Positions 32,577-45,099 are shown, counted from the first letter of the stretch. The stretch is DNA of 64,000 nt from Gloeophyllum trabeum ATCC 11539 (GCF_000344685.1 NW_006920423.1:838277-902276); one strand, 5' to 3'. The notes: a model not told the origin generated them from the sequence alone. Program-made: numbers and translations.

Positions 32577-33235
32577 ATGGCGTCTCAAGAACAAAAAACA
32601 CCGTCTGACTTGGTCGGCGTATTCCTGACATACCCGTTCGCGGAAGACCAGGCATACCAGGTACGCAAGGTCGCTTCTGCATACCGGGCAACGTTCTTAT
32701 GTATGCTTTTGCAAGCAAGGTCTAGCGAGCATACTGTCTGCTCTAGACGAGAAGCCCGATGAAGAAAGGGAACAGTTGTTGCTGCAGTCCAGAATATACT
32801 ACTTCAACAGGTGAGACCTCCCAAGTCATCGTGGGTGGTATTTTGAGAGAGACCTGATACAGGATAACGGGTGCCTCCATAACGCCCGACGAGATTCGGT
32901 CGTACCAAGAACCCTTGTCTTCCAGATCGGAGGGTCCCAACGGTCCGGCTCTACCAGCAGGCAGCCCTACACCAGACAGTATATCGACATATTCGAATAG
33001 CACTGATTCCAGTGAACCGCCGACCCTGACCTTCGCCCAGCTCAAAGAATTAATTGAGACTGGGCAAACAGACCAAATACCAAATAATAAACTCATCCCA
33101 GACGCGCTCAACGTAAGTCTCACTATTGACGTTATGCTAGTATGCCGTATTGACAGCCTAACGAAGGAGGCACGCCCTAGCGAATCCAAGGCGCCTCCTC
33201 GCAAGAAACCTTGGGAGCAGGAACAGGCCTCATAA
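32577..33235 (+). CDS. Pex39-like peroxisomal protein (YJR012C/C6orf226-type, KPWE motif)
   Basis: The start MASQEQKTPSDLVGVFLTYP and three introns of usual size give about 150-160 aa. An N-terminal helical part (LASILSALDEKPDEEREQLL, SRIYYFNRITGASITPDEI) precedes a Ser/Pro linker, a short conserved-looking block TLTFAQLKELIETGQTDQIP with LIPDALN, and the end PPRKKPWEQEQAS. From memory, Pex39-type proteins (yeast YJR012C, human C6orf226) share such an FxxLxxLIxxG..IPG block and a [R/K]PWE motif and help import of PTS2 proteins into peroxisomes. The usual glycine after IP is replaced here. The fit is by motif only; the N-terminal extension is not one I know. Confidence 0.5.
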
Positions 33236-33871
33236 TGTGTGGCACCGATATGAAGAACGCCTATGTATGTACTAGTAATGATTCTTCCTTGCATTAACAA
33301 CGACATGCCCGACAAGCCTGCCATGCGAGCGTTTCGTATGTCACCCTTCTGAATCCCTGTCTGCGAAAGAAGATGCATGCACTTATAGTGGGGATGCCGA
33401 GATGCCTGCTTCATACACTTTCAGAGCAAGCCGATTCGAACTTGTACGGGGATCTTCAGCAAGTAGCGTGCTGTTGAAGCAACCTAGAATAAATAGATTC
33501 ATAGCGATCGCAAGCAGAAAGACATCGTACACAGAAAGTCGGGCAGGACGTGTGCATTCGGAGACATCTAAAGTCTGTAGTCCAAAGTGATAGGAGGCAT
33601 AACCGCTCCTGATTCGACCTCGCTCACATACACAACCATTCGGAAAAGGAGATAGCATGCAGGACGACTCTCCTAAAGCCTCGATGAAGATGCGTGTATC
33701 ACCCATGCACTTCATCTGACCCACACCGCGGATAGGACGCAGCGCAACGGCAGAGATTCCGCGAATTGTCATAAGTTACCTCTGCCAATCCGATTCAGGG
33801 GGTGTAGACTGGCGTCGAGGGATCCGAAATGCGAGAGGGTCTTCCGTGAAGGATTCAGCTGCAGTAGGTCG
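33236..33871. other. Intergenic, weak open frame only
   Basis: A minus-strand frame at 33383-33772 has one hydrophobic stretch (VYDVFLLAIAMNLFILGCF) but no other coding sign. The region separates the 3' ends of the Pex39-like (+) and Est1-like (-) genes. Confidence 0.3.
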
Positions 33872-36800
33872 TTAGGTATGTCCCCATGCATTCGAGAGAG
33901 GCCTGGGTTGCACCGGGCTAGAGTACAGCTGACCCCCTAACTCGTGTCGGTAAGGCGCAAAACTTGGCTGGCTAAGAGGTGTCCCCATAGACGCTCCTCG
34001 CGTATGGCCTAAATGAGACTGATCAGGGAATCCTAAGGCAGACGTATTGTGTATTTGCGTCGAATTGGCTATCGGGTTGAACTGCTGTGGGTTGGAGAAC
34101 GTATCGTACCCGCCGAACGGGTCGTAACGCGTGGGGGCCTGGCTGGGCAACGAGGCCGGCGGATGGATAGTTGAAGGAAGCATGGAAGTAGAGGAGACGC
34201 GGTGGTGCCCGCTGCCGATAGGCAACTGTTGCTGCACAGCAAAGGATGGGGTGGGCGTCCCGCCAACTATACGGCCCGGCGAGAGTGGGCTATACGGAGA
34301 CTGCATCGATGGCTGCAACGAACCATTACCGACCAAAGACACAGGTCGGCGTGGTGGCGGATAATACGGCTGACCAGCGAGAGACGCGGAGCCGAGAGTC
34401 GAGGTCTGGGGCGCGGTCGTCGTAGGTGCAGACCAGATCGACGGCCGAGAGCCAGTACCGAACAGTGCCTCAGCGTGAGTGCTGCTTACGATTCGTTGGG
34501 GAGGCTCGAGAGGCACTCCAGTCTTGAGACTATTCAATAGATCCGCAGCGGTCATGCCTTGACCGACGGAAGACTTAGGCGTGGTAACCGAGGGCGGCTC
34601 CTCCGCAATCCTAGCGGGAGACTGAGGCAACGATGTCTGAGTTGCGAAATTTGGGCGAGCTGGACTTTGATGGAGGACTGCAGGTGGAGATGGCAAAGCA
34701 GTGGGCACGGTCGGTCCTGTGGGCGATAAAGCAGACGGGCGCCTGGGAGATAGGACAGGTGGGGCTATGGGCGACAGAGCAGGCGGACCTATAGGAGATA
34801 AAGCAGGCGGAGCCACCGGCGACAGAGCAGGTGGGGCGATGGGTGACATAGCAGGCCGGGGGTTCCAGACAATCTCGTCCTCATCATCTCCTGCCTCAGA
34901 GCTCGAGGTGCGAAGACCAGATCTGAATGCATCGCCTGCCTCGCGTACAGGGTCATCGTCAGTACGAGTGACGTCCGTCATGGCATCCCCAATCACTTCA
35001 TCTTCATCGGTACGTTCAGCGGCTTTGCTCACATTCACGATGGCGGGGATGGATTGGTCGGAGATCCCATTACTGGAATTTTCCCTAGCGGGAGCCTCGC
35101 TGGCAGCTTCAGCAGCCGTGGTTCTTAGGAGAAACTGGTTCCCTTTGAGGAGGATAGGAGACCCCTTGGGATTCATGGCCGCGTCAGACGGGTATGCGGT
35201 TACACAATGCTATAGGCGACTCACCGACACATCAGCTGCTGTGGACCGTGCGTCCTCCAGAATGTCGGCGATCCTCATCAGTTGTTCATCATTAGGATGT
35301 TCGTCCCCACCCGTCCTCTCGGTGCCCCGATCCATTAGATATTTTTTGAGGGGAATGAAGCCAGCCAGGTCGATGTCTTCCTCCAAAGCCCTGGTAAGTG
35401 CCGGCAGTTTCTCAAGAGGGAATGTACGAAGGAGAGCGGACATGAACTGGGTATATGTCGTCCAAAAGTCATCCATCCTAGCGATCAAGACGCTCGGCGC
35501 CCTGCCTCTCCTCCCATCGTTGTCTCTAGGCGCCGACCGTTGCGTGACGTATCCGATATTGGCTCGTAGCCACTTCCCGGCTATTCGCAGTGCAGGGAGC
35601 GTCCGCCTGAACACCGCGGTGATCTTCTGCGCCAGGTCGCCCTCCGCTGCGTCTTCGGGCGGCTTCTCCGCCAGCTCGTCGGTGCCGACTTCCATAAGCG
35701 TACGATGCAGCGCGATTATGTGGGAGGCGATCTGGGACTCGATAGTCGAAGCAGAGGCAGTTCTGACATGGTCCGGGTCACTTGATCGTGAGCGTCGATG
35801 CCCTGAGACAGGCGGATCTCGGAACTTGCGGTGTTTCAGCAAAGCGCCCTGGGCAAGTATGACGACCTCGCGGATAGTTTCCGGAGGGACAATCCGCTCA
35901 GAGACCAGATCTTTGAAGTCACGTAGAAGCTGCTCGGCGTGCATGGGACCCACTCCCCGTGTCCTTGGGTACAGTTAGCCCTACGATATTAGGATACAAG
36001 CAAGCGAACATACTCCTGAACTCCAAGCCTCCACAGTGCATGCAAGATGAGCACATCCTCCTTGAGCCGCGCTACCTTGTGCCGAGGCTCGGTTAAGGGT
36101 GGCCTCTCTGGTGACTTTCTCCATGCATCTAGCGCCTTGTCCAATATGATCCCCATATTGCCCGTGGCAGGGTCGTAGGGTTGTAGGACGCACAATGCCT
36201 TGTAGTAATGCACGAGCGACCCAAACGTATCTTTCTTGTACATTGACAGAATGGCCAGCTGGTGTGATGCGTTGCCTTCGTCCGGCACCAGAAGCCGCGC
36301 CTGCTCGTAATACCTCTGCGCTCTTTCATAGTTTCGTTCGCGAGCGGGCATCTGCTCCGAGGTGCTGATACCTCCACCCCTACCCCTTCCCCTGCCACCT
36401 CGCGGAGGCCTGATGGGTCCAGCGGCAGGGCCGTCCTCGTGGCCCGCCCGAGGCCTACCGCCTCCATCATTGTATAGTTCCTTGTATCGAGCCAAGTCTC
36501 CGAGGCATACGAGAGCCTTCGCGAGGATGAAGAGCTGCCCTTTGCGCTGGTCAGATTTCTGGGGCACAACGTCCGTAGACCCATCTTCCGGCGGGAATCC
36601 CAGATTGTTCCGTCCATTCTGCAATCCTTCCTCCGGCTGGCCTTCTCCTTCCCCTGAAGCAATCCCGAGCGCAAATAGAGCAGGTTGAGCGTCATTCAAA
36701 CCAAACGTGCGTTGGAATCGTAAGACGAGCTGGATCCAGAAGCGTTCCTCCTCCGCGAGGAATTGACGGAACCTGGATAAGAGCTTGCGATATTCTACCG

Positions 36801-37229
36801 GGCCGCCCTGCTGGTGGCGTGGGCCATGCCGTGGTGGGGGCCCAAATACGACACGGTCGAGCGCGAGGATCCGCTGCTTGTACTGTGATATGAAGTGGTG
36901 GGACGTGGACATCCACAGGTGCGTTTCGACATCTTTGGTTTCCTTCGCGTAAGGGTAAAGCAGGAGCAGGCGAAGATATAAGCGTCTGAGACTGCAACGG
37001 GGGTTGTAAGTGTGCGGATGGCGTCAATATAGCCGGACTCACTTCTTCCTCTGGAACTCGACCTCCTTCGCCCACGGCTCGCACGTTTTCTGTAATTCCT
37101 TCAGCGACTGCTGTACATTCCTCGCCTCCCTATCTCGCGCATCGATTCAGAGCCTGACACGGTCTGATCAGCGGCTATATGCGCGTACCTCGACAATTGC
37201 GAAGCTGTTTCTGCTGTTGTGTTGGACAT
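33872..37229 (-). CDS. Est1/Ebs1/Smg7-like protein with 14-3-3-like and TPR-type N-terminus
   Basis: Proteins of this family act in nonsense-mediated mRNA decay or telomerase recruitment by binding phosphoproteins through a 14-3-3-like fold. The start MSNTTAETASQLSR is at 37229; short introns follow and the frame ends at 33872 (NAWGHT). N-terminal helices include LKELQKTCEPWAKEVEF. The EST1-type block then shows FWIQLVLRFQRTFGL, LFILAKALVCLGDLARYKE, then ERNYERAQRYYEQARLL, GNASHQLAILSMYKKDTFGS and VHYYKALCVLQPY. The C-terminal half (from about 35160) is disordered, with repeated SPIAPPA/LSP units. An intron of about 60 nt containing the in-frame ATG at 35174-35176 is removed (DVS joins GSPILLKGNQ). 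No PIN domain is visible, so it fits Smg7/Ebs1 better than Smg6. Confidence 0.85.
34695..34865 (-). repeat. Tandem SP-repeat coding segment inside the Est1-like gene
   Basis: Units of 24-30 bp encode variations of the octapeptide PPALSPIA at least seven times in a row. The DNA copies are diverged. Each unit has a Ser-Pro site, a possible target of proline-directed kinases. Confidence 0.7.
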
Positions 37230-38343
37230 GGTTTCTAGTATGCGATGTTATGACACCATATTCTCGTTGCGTAGGTACATCGGAGGTTGAAGGCTATATG
37301 GACACGTTGTTAGCTTCTAATACCTAGCATAAGCGCTGCAGAACAAGATGAACACTGGGTCTCAGCTGAGAATCGCGTCGGCGCCTATAAGCAGGCTATG
37401 TGCGGGCCGATGCGAGCGGCTCTCTCTTGCCTCTTGCGGGCTCGACTCAGGTCTCTTGCTCTTGCTCGACTTGAGAAACGATGACGACGGCTCGATGGAC
37501 GCAGCAGGCAAAGCCACTATTATTTCAGAGCTTGTTCGTCATCACATTGCACGTCGAGCACATGCAAATTGTGTTCTACCTGTATTCATCGGCCAGATTC
37601 CTTCTGTCTGGAGCTGCTCCAAGTTGCCATGAATAACTGCGTTCTCAGTTGGTCGGCACTCTTATAACAGCCAAACTCCATCATATGGTCAAAGTTTTCA
37701 TGATTGTGCAAGATATGTGCATTGAATGACAGAGTCAAAACACATTCGACTCAGCTCGGATGAGCTGAATCTCGAAGTGAGTTCACTGCCAGTAATCCAG
37801 GCTGAAGCTGTGTCTTCATATCATCTTCAGAGGAATAGTTATCTGACTTCGTAAGTCTAAGCGGATGTTGGCGAATGGTCGATGATCCCTCATGCGATAG
37901 TTCTGGAACCTAGCAATAATATTGTCGACTCATCGCCAGCTGGGATGGCCTTGAGCCTTGAGGTGGACTTCCCTGTCATTGCAGTTCGACAGAAGGGAAA
38001 TATCTGATTCATAACTGACCAACTTTATCTTGTCTGTAACTTACGTTGTCGGTATCTTGCCGTCCTCTGTCGCTGCAGGGAATTCCCTTTTGTCTTTGCC
38101 ACAGCATGCGAAATTATCTCGTTCATCATGCAATCGTCTTGTTCGTGCCACAACGGTAGATAAACTTAGTCCCTCTAGCAATCGACTATCCGCGCGTAGA
38201 TGTTTCTGTCTGGACGGCGAGTACATAATGACTTGAACGCCGGTCAGATATCAATATTATAGCCAATATTAATCCTTACGTATCTGCGAGGCACAAGTAT
38301 CTACATCTTCTTCTCCTTTTTCTCCCTCTCCCCGTTTCCAAGT
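37230..38343. other. Intergenic between divergent genes
   Basis: A head-to-head spacer of 1.1 kb between the Est1-like (-) and the following (+) gene. The frame 37348-37632 is open but has no coding signs. A pyrimidine-rich tract (CTTCTTCTCCTTTTTCTCCC) at about 38306-38325 lies just upstream of the start at 38344. Confidence 0.4.
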
Positions 38344-41280
38344 ATGGCCACTATATACCAGCAGAGAGCGAAAAGATGGAACACAAATCCCTGGCTAGCG
38401 GAATGGTTCTCCAACACCTTCGAATACTGTCACAACTGCCCAGAAGGCAAACAAGCATTTCGCGAAGAGTGAGTTCTTACACTTATGCCTGCAGAAGTGT
38501 AGTTTCAGCCCCAGCGTTCAACAGCGTCTTAAGCAAGTTTGGACCCGCGGAGGGCCGCAAAGTGCTGAATATATGCACCGAGAAACCAACCCCGAGGGCA
38601 CGCAGCCGTTATGCCAATGCTAAGGGCAAGGCCAGATTATTCCACTTGGCCGGGGTGAGTTGCATATTGTCTGTGAGGCAATATGAATCTTACCTCGGGA
38701 AGACCGAGTTTGGTAGGGTGATGAGAGTCTCTCATAATGAGCAGAATATTGAATCCCTCCAGGCATCTGCGACGAAGCGATGAAGGTTTATCATCAGTAT
38801 GTAGCTGAGAAAAATCTATGCCACCCAGAGAGAGTCCTACCTGCTGTCAAGAGACGCCGGGGGGAAAGCTCTACTGCGTGGTTAGCGGTGAGTTCATTCA
38901 ATCATGATGCCTTGTACAGTTTGAACTCATGGCTTGTTTATTTTCAGCGTCGTCACGGTTTGATAGCCCATGGCGTGTTGAAGACTCTTCTCTGACCTTT
39001 TTTCAACAGCTTCGTTGCTGGAAGGCTGCAAGATACCTAACGTGGATTTCGAGACGGCGAGAGCCATAGCGATCTCTGAATTTGTTGGTTTATCCTCGCT
39101 ATACGTGCGAAATGCTGTTGTTGAATATTCCTACTAGGACAAGGTCCGCGATACTATGGAATTACAGCGGACCAGGCCCGATATCTTCGTGCCTGGCATC
39201 CTTCGCAGAGGCGCGAGCACGATCCCCTCGCCCGAGATCCTCTCCAAACCGGGCCACTACCAGGAATTTCACCGGACCCATGATGCTATACGATCTCGGA
39301 TGTATATCTTTACAGTGGGTTTCCAGTATTCTTGAGTTGGCCATTCAGATTGATATCCCTGTACTGTTTTAGATGTCTTATATGACCTGGAAAGATGCAG
39401 CAGAGCTATTCGAAGACCTAGCTAGGCAGGGCCTCACGACAGCCTCTGCTATAGAAAGGGCGTATAGGCAAGACACCAAGCTCATGTGGCGCCTGGTTAC
39501 CTGCTTTGCGAAGGCGGACTTCTTGAAAGGTCTTCTGTGGGGAACGTTCGTCCAGATAGTCTCCTGGAGTGACCATTTCAGCAAGTATTTCAAGAGGTGG
39601 CGGGTCCGTCCTATCTCCAAATACCTTAGATCCCCTTATTGATGTATCATAGTCTCAGGATGGTGTCGCTCATGTTGAGCCGAACGTGTCCTACATTACT
39701 AAGAATGGCTTCAATAAGAGTCAACTGGATGAACTTGTCTTCCGCTCTTTTTGTGACAGCGGGCATACTGGCGCTTTCTTCGAGAACCTGAGCATGCTGC
39801 TGGTCCGTTCTAGTGTTTTAGACGCTGGTCGCTGTTTCCTAACGTTTTCCTCCAGGAGGAGGACCCGACACTGACTCGTAAATTTGACGCTGACGTATTC
39901 GACGCGATGGGTGACCTTGCCATAGGTATGTGATACTTCGACTATTTTCTCGGCTCAACAGCTCATTGACTTGATGTGCAACACCCATATTATTGTCTCC
40001 AGTCTCGGAATTCATTGTGAACATTCGTGACTCTGCGTTCGGGCAAACTCTATGCAAGCACATGAAATCTGTTCTCGAGTCGGATTCTCTATCAGTCAAT
40101 GACATGTTCCCGTTCGTGTGTGGGATTCATCCATCGAAGTTATCTTATCCCTCGGTCCCACCGTCCGATTTCTGGACCGCTGCCAACGTAATGGTGCGCG
40201 CCGTCGCGAACGCTTGGCTGCAAGTAACTGGATCGCTCGACTTGTGGGAGCCATTACACAGTTTGAACATCAGTATCCTGGACCCAGGAAGCAATCATAC
40301 CTTGCCGAGCGTTTTCGATGCATTTTGGACCGATATTGACCTTCAACTTTGGGAAATGGCTAAAGCTCTTGATTGGCCTGGGCGAACGGGGTCAGTTGCG
40401 AAGAAATTCGGTCTCCTTTCACCTTCGGATCCCAATAAGCCAACTTTCCTCCGAAACCTTCTCATTTATATGGATGTCTGCGAGGGTGAAGAAAGGAAGG
40501 CACAGTCTACGCCAGCCCCTGCTCCGGTCGTCGACGTTCCTCTCGCTGCCCCGAGGGAATCCGTCGCGCAATCAGGCCATGCTTTTGTCAAAGAAATGAA
40601 TGTTAAGGGCCCGAAAGCCAAGACTCGATCTGCTGGACAAGGCAAGGAGCCTTCCAGGACACAGGATCACAATAAGGAAGAAGAATCTCTCGAAAGCTTT
40701 CCCCTATATCTTCCGCCTCAGTTCAAGTTGGGGAGGAAGGTAGGCAAGGTACGTCCGTTGAAGGGCCGGGAGGACACTTGGTAAGTCTGATATTGTTCTG
40801 CAGATATTCGAGCGGCTACTAGATCCTGACCCGGAAACGTCCCCTGATGAAAATGCTCCGAAGAAAGGGCAGATCAGATGGGGTGACTTTGAACGAGTTA
40901 GTCTTATCAATGAGTCACGTTACAAAGGTCGCTAATTCACTCGAGCTAGGCCATGCGGCGCATCGGGTTCGCAATTGTGCAGACGGCGGGATCATCTGTC
41001 CGATTCGACCCCCCTGCACAGACGGCGAGACCGATATCTTTCCACCGAGTAAGCGACTACATCATGTGTATTCAAGTCAGTGACAGCTCATACGAGGGTT
41101 TTCAGCCTCATCCTGAGTCCATTCTCACTCCTATTTTGATAAAATGGTGCGCCGAGCAGCTGCGTTGGTAGGGTTACACTGAGTTCAGGTCCGTATAGGA
41201 TCGGTGCTCGCCTTCGGAGATGCTATGGATGGACACAAGCAACATTTGCCCGCCTGGACGGCGGAGAAGATGCCGATTGA
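38344..41280 (+). CDS. Uncharacterised fungal protein with a conserved C-terminal block (HicA-like fold possible)
   Basis: The start MATIYQQRAKRWNTNPWLAE at 38344 is followed by many exons. Middle parts include AIERAYRQDTKLMWRLVTCF, HPSKLSYPSVPPSDFWTAAN and LLSPSDPNKPTFLRNLLIYM. A charged linker (SRTQDHNKEEES) follows. The C-terminus reads GQIRWGDFERAMRRIGFAIV, GSSVRFDPP, ISFHRPHPESILTPILIK and, after a 52-nt intron (41147-41198), GARLRRCYGWTQATFARLDG, ending at 41280. I recall this closing pattern (W..F..AM..IGF, GS..F.P, I.FH.PHP, IG.RL.R.YGW) from many uncharacterised fungal proteins. A relation to the small HicA fold is my guess; the His usual in HicA is not in the GSS position. Function unknown. 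Confidence 0.7.
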
Positions 41281-41457
41281 CACATAGGTATATGATCCAA
41301 TGTTTGCTAAGGTCGTCAAGCCAATCCGATTTCCATTCCATCGTCAATGTATCGTGAGTAACAGATCATACAGTAGATATATGCGAGAAAACAGCGACTG
41401 CATAAGGGAGCAGTAGAAATATGCCAAGAACAATGTTCGAGAGATGTATCATTCGTT

Positions 41458-44400
41458 CTAGTCGTCTACTTCTTCGTCATCCCGGTCGTCAGCGCGGAAA
41501 AGAGCCACGAGGTCGTCGAGACCAAGTTTGGCCGACTTGAGCTTGTTCCCAGCAAGGGCTGCATCCGCTAGGGCACGCTTCTTCTCTTGCAGCTGTACGA
41601 AAAGAATCGTTCAGTAAGGCTCGGTGGCACAGCTAACATCTATAACTAGATGCGGACCTCGAGTATGCGTTGTTCGACGGTGTCCTCTATCGTAAGCTTG
41701 AAGATGGAAACATCGCGTTTTTGACCAAATCGATGAGCCCGGTCAAAGGCTTGATCCTGGCAGAACAGTAAGAACCGGATTACCAAAGTCCTCTAGGACG
41801 AGAACCTACTTCTAATGCCGGATTCCACCACAGGTCAGTCAGAATGACGTTGTTGCATGCAGTCAGGTTCAAGCCTGTCATCACCAGTCGTCAGCGGTTA
41901 CCCAGCGACTTGAAATGAGGTACCCACCTGTACTCCCCGCCTTGAAGGAAATCAAAATGATAGTTGTCTTGCTATCACTCTTCAGTTTCTCTAGTGCGGC
42001 ATCTCGTTTGTCCTTGGTCATAGAACCATCATCTGGAGGACACCTAGTTAGCGTGAATGGGATGTGGTCGAGCATCGATGACTCACATCGGACGAAACGG
42101 AAACCCTCGGCCTTCAAGAAGGGTTCGATCAGGTCAAGCATCGACGTGAATTGCGAGAATATGATAGTCTTCTCTGTGCCGTCTGACCTATCGTCGATCT
42201 CACGCAAGAGCTCGACGATCTTCCGGATTTTAGCTGAGTCCTGCGGCAAACCGAGCGGCCCCGTGACAGTCGACTTGCGCCGAGCTTTTCGTGCGAGGTC
42301 TGCGCAAGCAATACAGTAACTTCCGTCTTCGTCTGACATGTTCGACGAGTCCAAGCTGCAACTCTCATTAGCTGAGCTCAGACTACGTCAAGCCACGCAA
42401 CTTACTCTGTACGGCACATTTGACATTTCGGTCGGTTGGTGACGTTCATGGCTCCGAATGCCTTGGCCAAGTCGTCGTCATCCTCATCGTCGTTCTTTGC
42501 TTCCCTTGGCTCGATAGCCTCCTCATCCGCCCGGTAATCTTTGTTTATCAAAGCAGGATGGTCACAGGCTAGAAATAATACTGAGCTCATGACGCAGCTT
42601 GCGCGCGGCCATACAGCTCACCTTGCCGAAGGCGCAGAAGTAGCACCAAGATAGTGGTGTAACTCTTCTGCAGATCACCCGCCCGCGCGAGTTTCTCGAA
42701 CGAGCTCCGTACTTTCTCCTCGACGGCGTTATAGAATGCGCGCTCCTCCACGTCAAATGCACACGACACCACTTCCACCTTCCGAGCGGGTAGCTCCAAA
42801 AGTGGTTTGCCGTTCAGGAACGTGTCCTTCTTCCTGCGCAGCATAATCGCAGCAAGGACCACCTGCCCGGAGTGTGAGATACAGTTAATCCATGCGAATC
42901 CATGGAAGAAACTTACATGAAGTCGTTTCATCGGGAGGGCGGACCGGCCGGATTTGACTGGCTTCGCAATCTTCTCGTTGAACGTCTCCCAATCGTTCAG
43001 GGGCCGTATCTCGAGGAACTTGAGCAAAGAGTAAAGCTCCTCCACGCTGTTTTGACTATAATACCTCATGAGAAGACAAGCAGCATTTGGATGAAAATGT
43101 ATACATACAGCGGAGTACCCGTTAGACACCACTTGTACTTCCCGTCCAAGGCATGGCAGGCCATAGACATCTTCGCCTTGCGATTCTTAATATTATGTGC
43201 CTCGTCTATCGAAATCAAAGGTCAGCTAGGACGCACGCCAAGAATAAGGGCAGAGCAGAACCTAGGACAATCCTCCACCACCTAACACGGAACAGCGCAT
43301 TCTTGGCCTCTGCCTTCTTCTTGGCCCGTGTCTTCGGCTTCTTCTTGAGCAGAGTGCCGCCAAAATCGTCGGAGTCGTCATCGCTGCTGCCGCCCGCCGC
43401 GTTCTTCGGGTCGCTCTGGTACACCTGGTACTCCTGCGCGACGATCTGGTACGTGGTGACGACGATGTGCGCGCGCTTCAGCTCCTCGGGGTTTGTCGCG
43501 CGCTTGGGACCGTGGTGCTCGATGACACGGAGGCCGTCCGTGATCTTGGCAGCCTCGCTCTTCCATTGGGCCACCAGCGCGAGTGGGCAAACGACGCTGT
43601 AACCGACTAAGCTGACGTGTGGAGGCAAGGTTGGCTTGGCACTTACAGCGTCGGGGCCGCCCAGCCCTCTTTCTTATCCGTCTTCGTCGGTCTCCCTTCC
43701 ACAATTCTCGTCAGCATCTGTATTGTCTTTCCCAGCCTGCAAGCACGAACATCAGTCCTAAATCCTTCCCCACCTCGGAGGCACTCACCCCATGTCGTCC
43801 GCCAAGATACCGCCTCTGCCCTTCCCTTGCTCTCGCTCCGCCATCCACGTCCGCCCTATGATCTGGTGCGGCAGCAGCGTCACGCTCTCCTTGAACCCGG
43901 GCACCTTCGCGAGCGACATGTCGATCTCCACGTCCTCGCCTTGGGCGAGTGTGTCTTCGCATAGGGCGCGAATGTCCTTCTCCGCCTGCTCGGCCGTCTT
44001 CTTGGGCTCGTAGAGGTACCTTTCCTCGGGTACGTCGAAGGTTTCCCATACGGGGTTGTTGGCGGGCGGGTTAGCCTGGGAGGCAGAAATATACGGTTGT
44101 GGTACGGGCATGAGGATGGCGTGCGCTGCCGTTGATTTGGTCGTGTTGGTAGCGACTGTCTGTACCTCGTCTTCAGAGTCACTTTCGACGACCAGTCTGC
44201 CGCCTTTCTTGACAGCAAGTCTAATGCAGGTGATTAGGTACGATGCTATAGTCCCAGTGTAGAGCGTACTGTGGTTCGGGAAACCTAACGTACTCCACGC
44301 CATCCGACTCTGTCTCCGAGTCCGAGTCTATCACACGCTGAGACATCCGCTTGGGAACAGGAGATCCTGAGTCTCTGGACGAAGTTGAAGCCGTCGACGA

Positions 44401-44614
44401 TGAAGACGCGGAAGACACAGACTTGGTTTCCTGTCAAATTGCTGCTTTAAAACACAAGCTACTTCCACTCACAATTATTGTTTGTGCCGGCGACACGTTT
44501 GTGGCGGGTTTTGGAAGCTCGGGATAAAGGCCAGAGCCTGCAAGTCGTCGTCGCCTGCAACAACAACAATGAGCAAAGGTACGCTAGCAAGCGGCAGCCT
44601 TACATATTCTCCAT
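41458..44614 (-). CDS. SNF2-family ATPase (Rad5/Rad16/Uls1-like group)
   Basis: A DNA-dependent ATPase/translocase, nuclear, of the Swi2/Snf2 group with a split helicase core. The start MENMRRRLAGSGLYP at 44614 comes from an 11-nt first exon (44604-44614). A Ser-rich acidic N-terminus leads to LPHQIIGRTWMAEREQGKGR and GGILADDMGLGKTIQM (Walker A). VVCPLALVAQWKSE, DEAHNIKNRKAKM (Walker B) and LTGTPLQNSVEELYSLLKFL follow. Between the lobes lies an acidic stretch and a four-Cys motif CQMC-x16-CIAC. The second lobe shows TIIFSQFTSMLDLIEPFLK, ILISFKAGSTGLNLT and WWNPALEDQAFDRAHRFGQ. It ends DDEEVDD at 41458. Estimated length is about 850 aa. It lacks a recognisable full RING or HIRAN domain, so Rad5 itself is unlikely. 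Confidence 0.9.
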
Positions 44615-44755
44615 CGTTGCTGCTCGTCGTCAATGGCGATTATGAGATGTTTACGTTTGGTTCAAAGAATATTGAATTTACGACTCCGAACGACGCGTTC
44701 TGGTCACGTGATGTAATTGAACTCTACATGCCACTTCGGGAGTCAATCGGGAGTT

Positions 44756-45099
44756 ACAGTGCCTTGCATAAGAAACTGAACATCGCATTTCCGCGCGCGT
44801 TGTTTGTTCGCGCCAAATATTCCCTTTTCGGGTAGGTCCGGAAGGCCTCTTGCGGGACCATTTGTTGGGCAGGGACTCGCAGATGCCCCGAAAGACTTCA
44901 GGAAATGCATGAAATGTATATTCTACAACTACACTAAGGGCTGTAAATCATAATACTCTGCCCCCAACTGTATGCCTAGCTACCATCTCTCTCGATGGGT
45001 CTTTGCCGCACATTTGCTGATACCCGAAGAGGTATATTTTGGCGCGGACAAACAACGCGCGCGGAAATGCGATGTTCAGTTTCTTATGCAATGCACTGT
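44756..45099. repeat. Inverted repeat, 79-bp arms with 186-bp spacer
   Basis: Arms 44756-44834 and 45021-45099 are near-identical in inverted orientation, with four or five differences seen. Words resembling the ends and centre of the hairpin at 49352-49877 flank them: CACTTCGGGAGT at about 44732 and AAGGTTGTACGAAAGG at about 45127. It is therefore probably a relative of that MITE family, rearranged or diverged. It lies upstream of the SNF2 gene start. Confidence 0.75.

Noticed and set aside
35165..35176. ATG at 35174-35176 as the start of a separate 434-aa protein
   Set aside because: The ATG lies inside an intron of about 60 nt; the upstream Est1-like frame splices in phase to the codons just after it.
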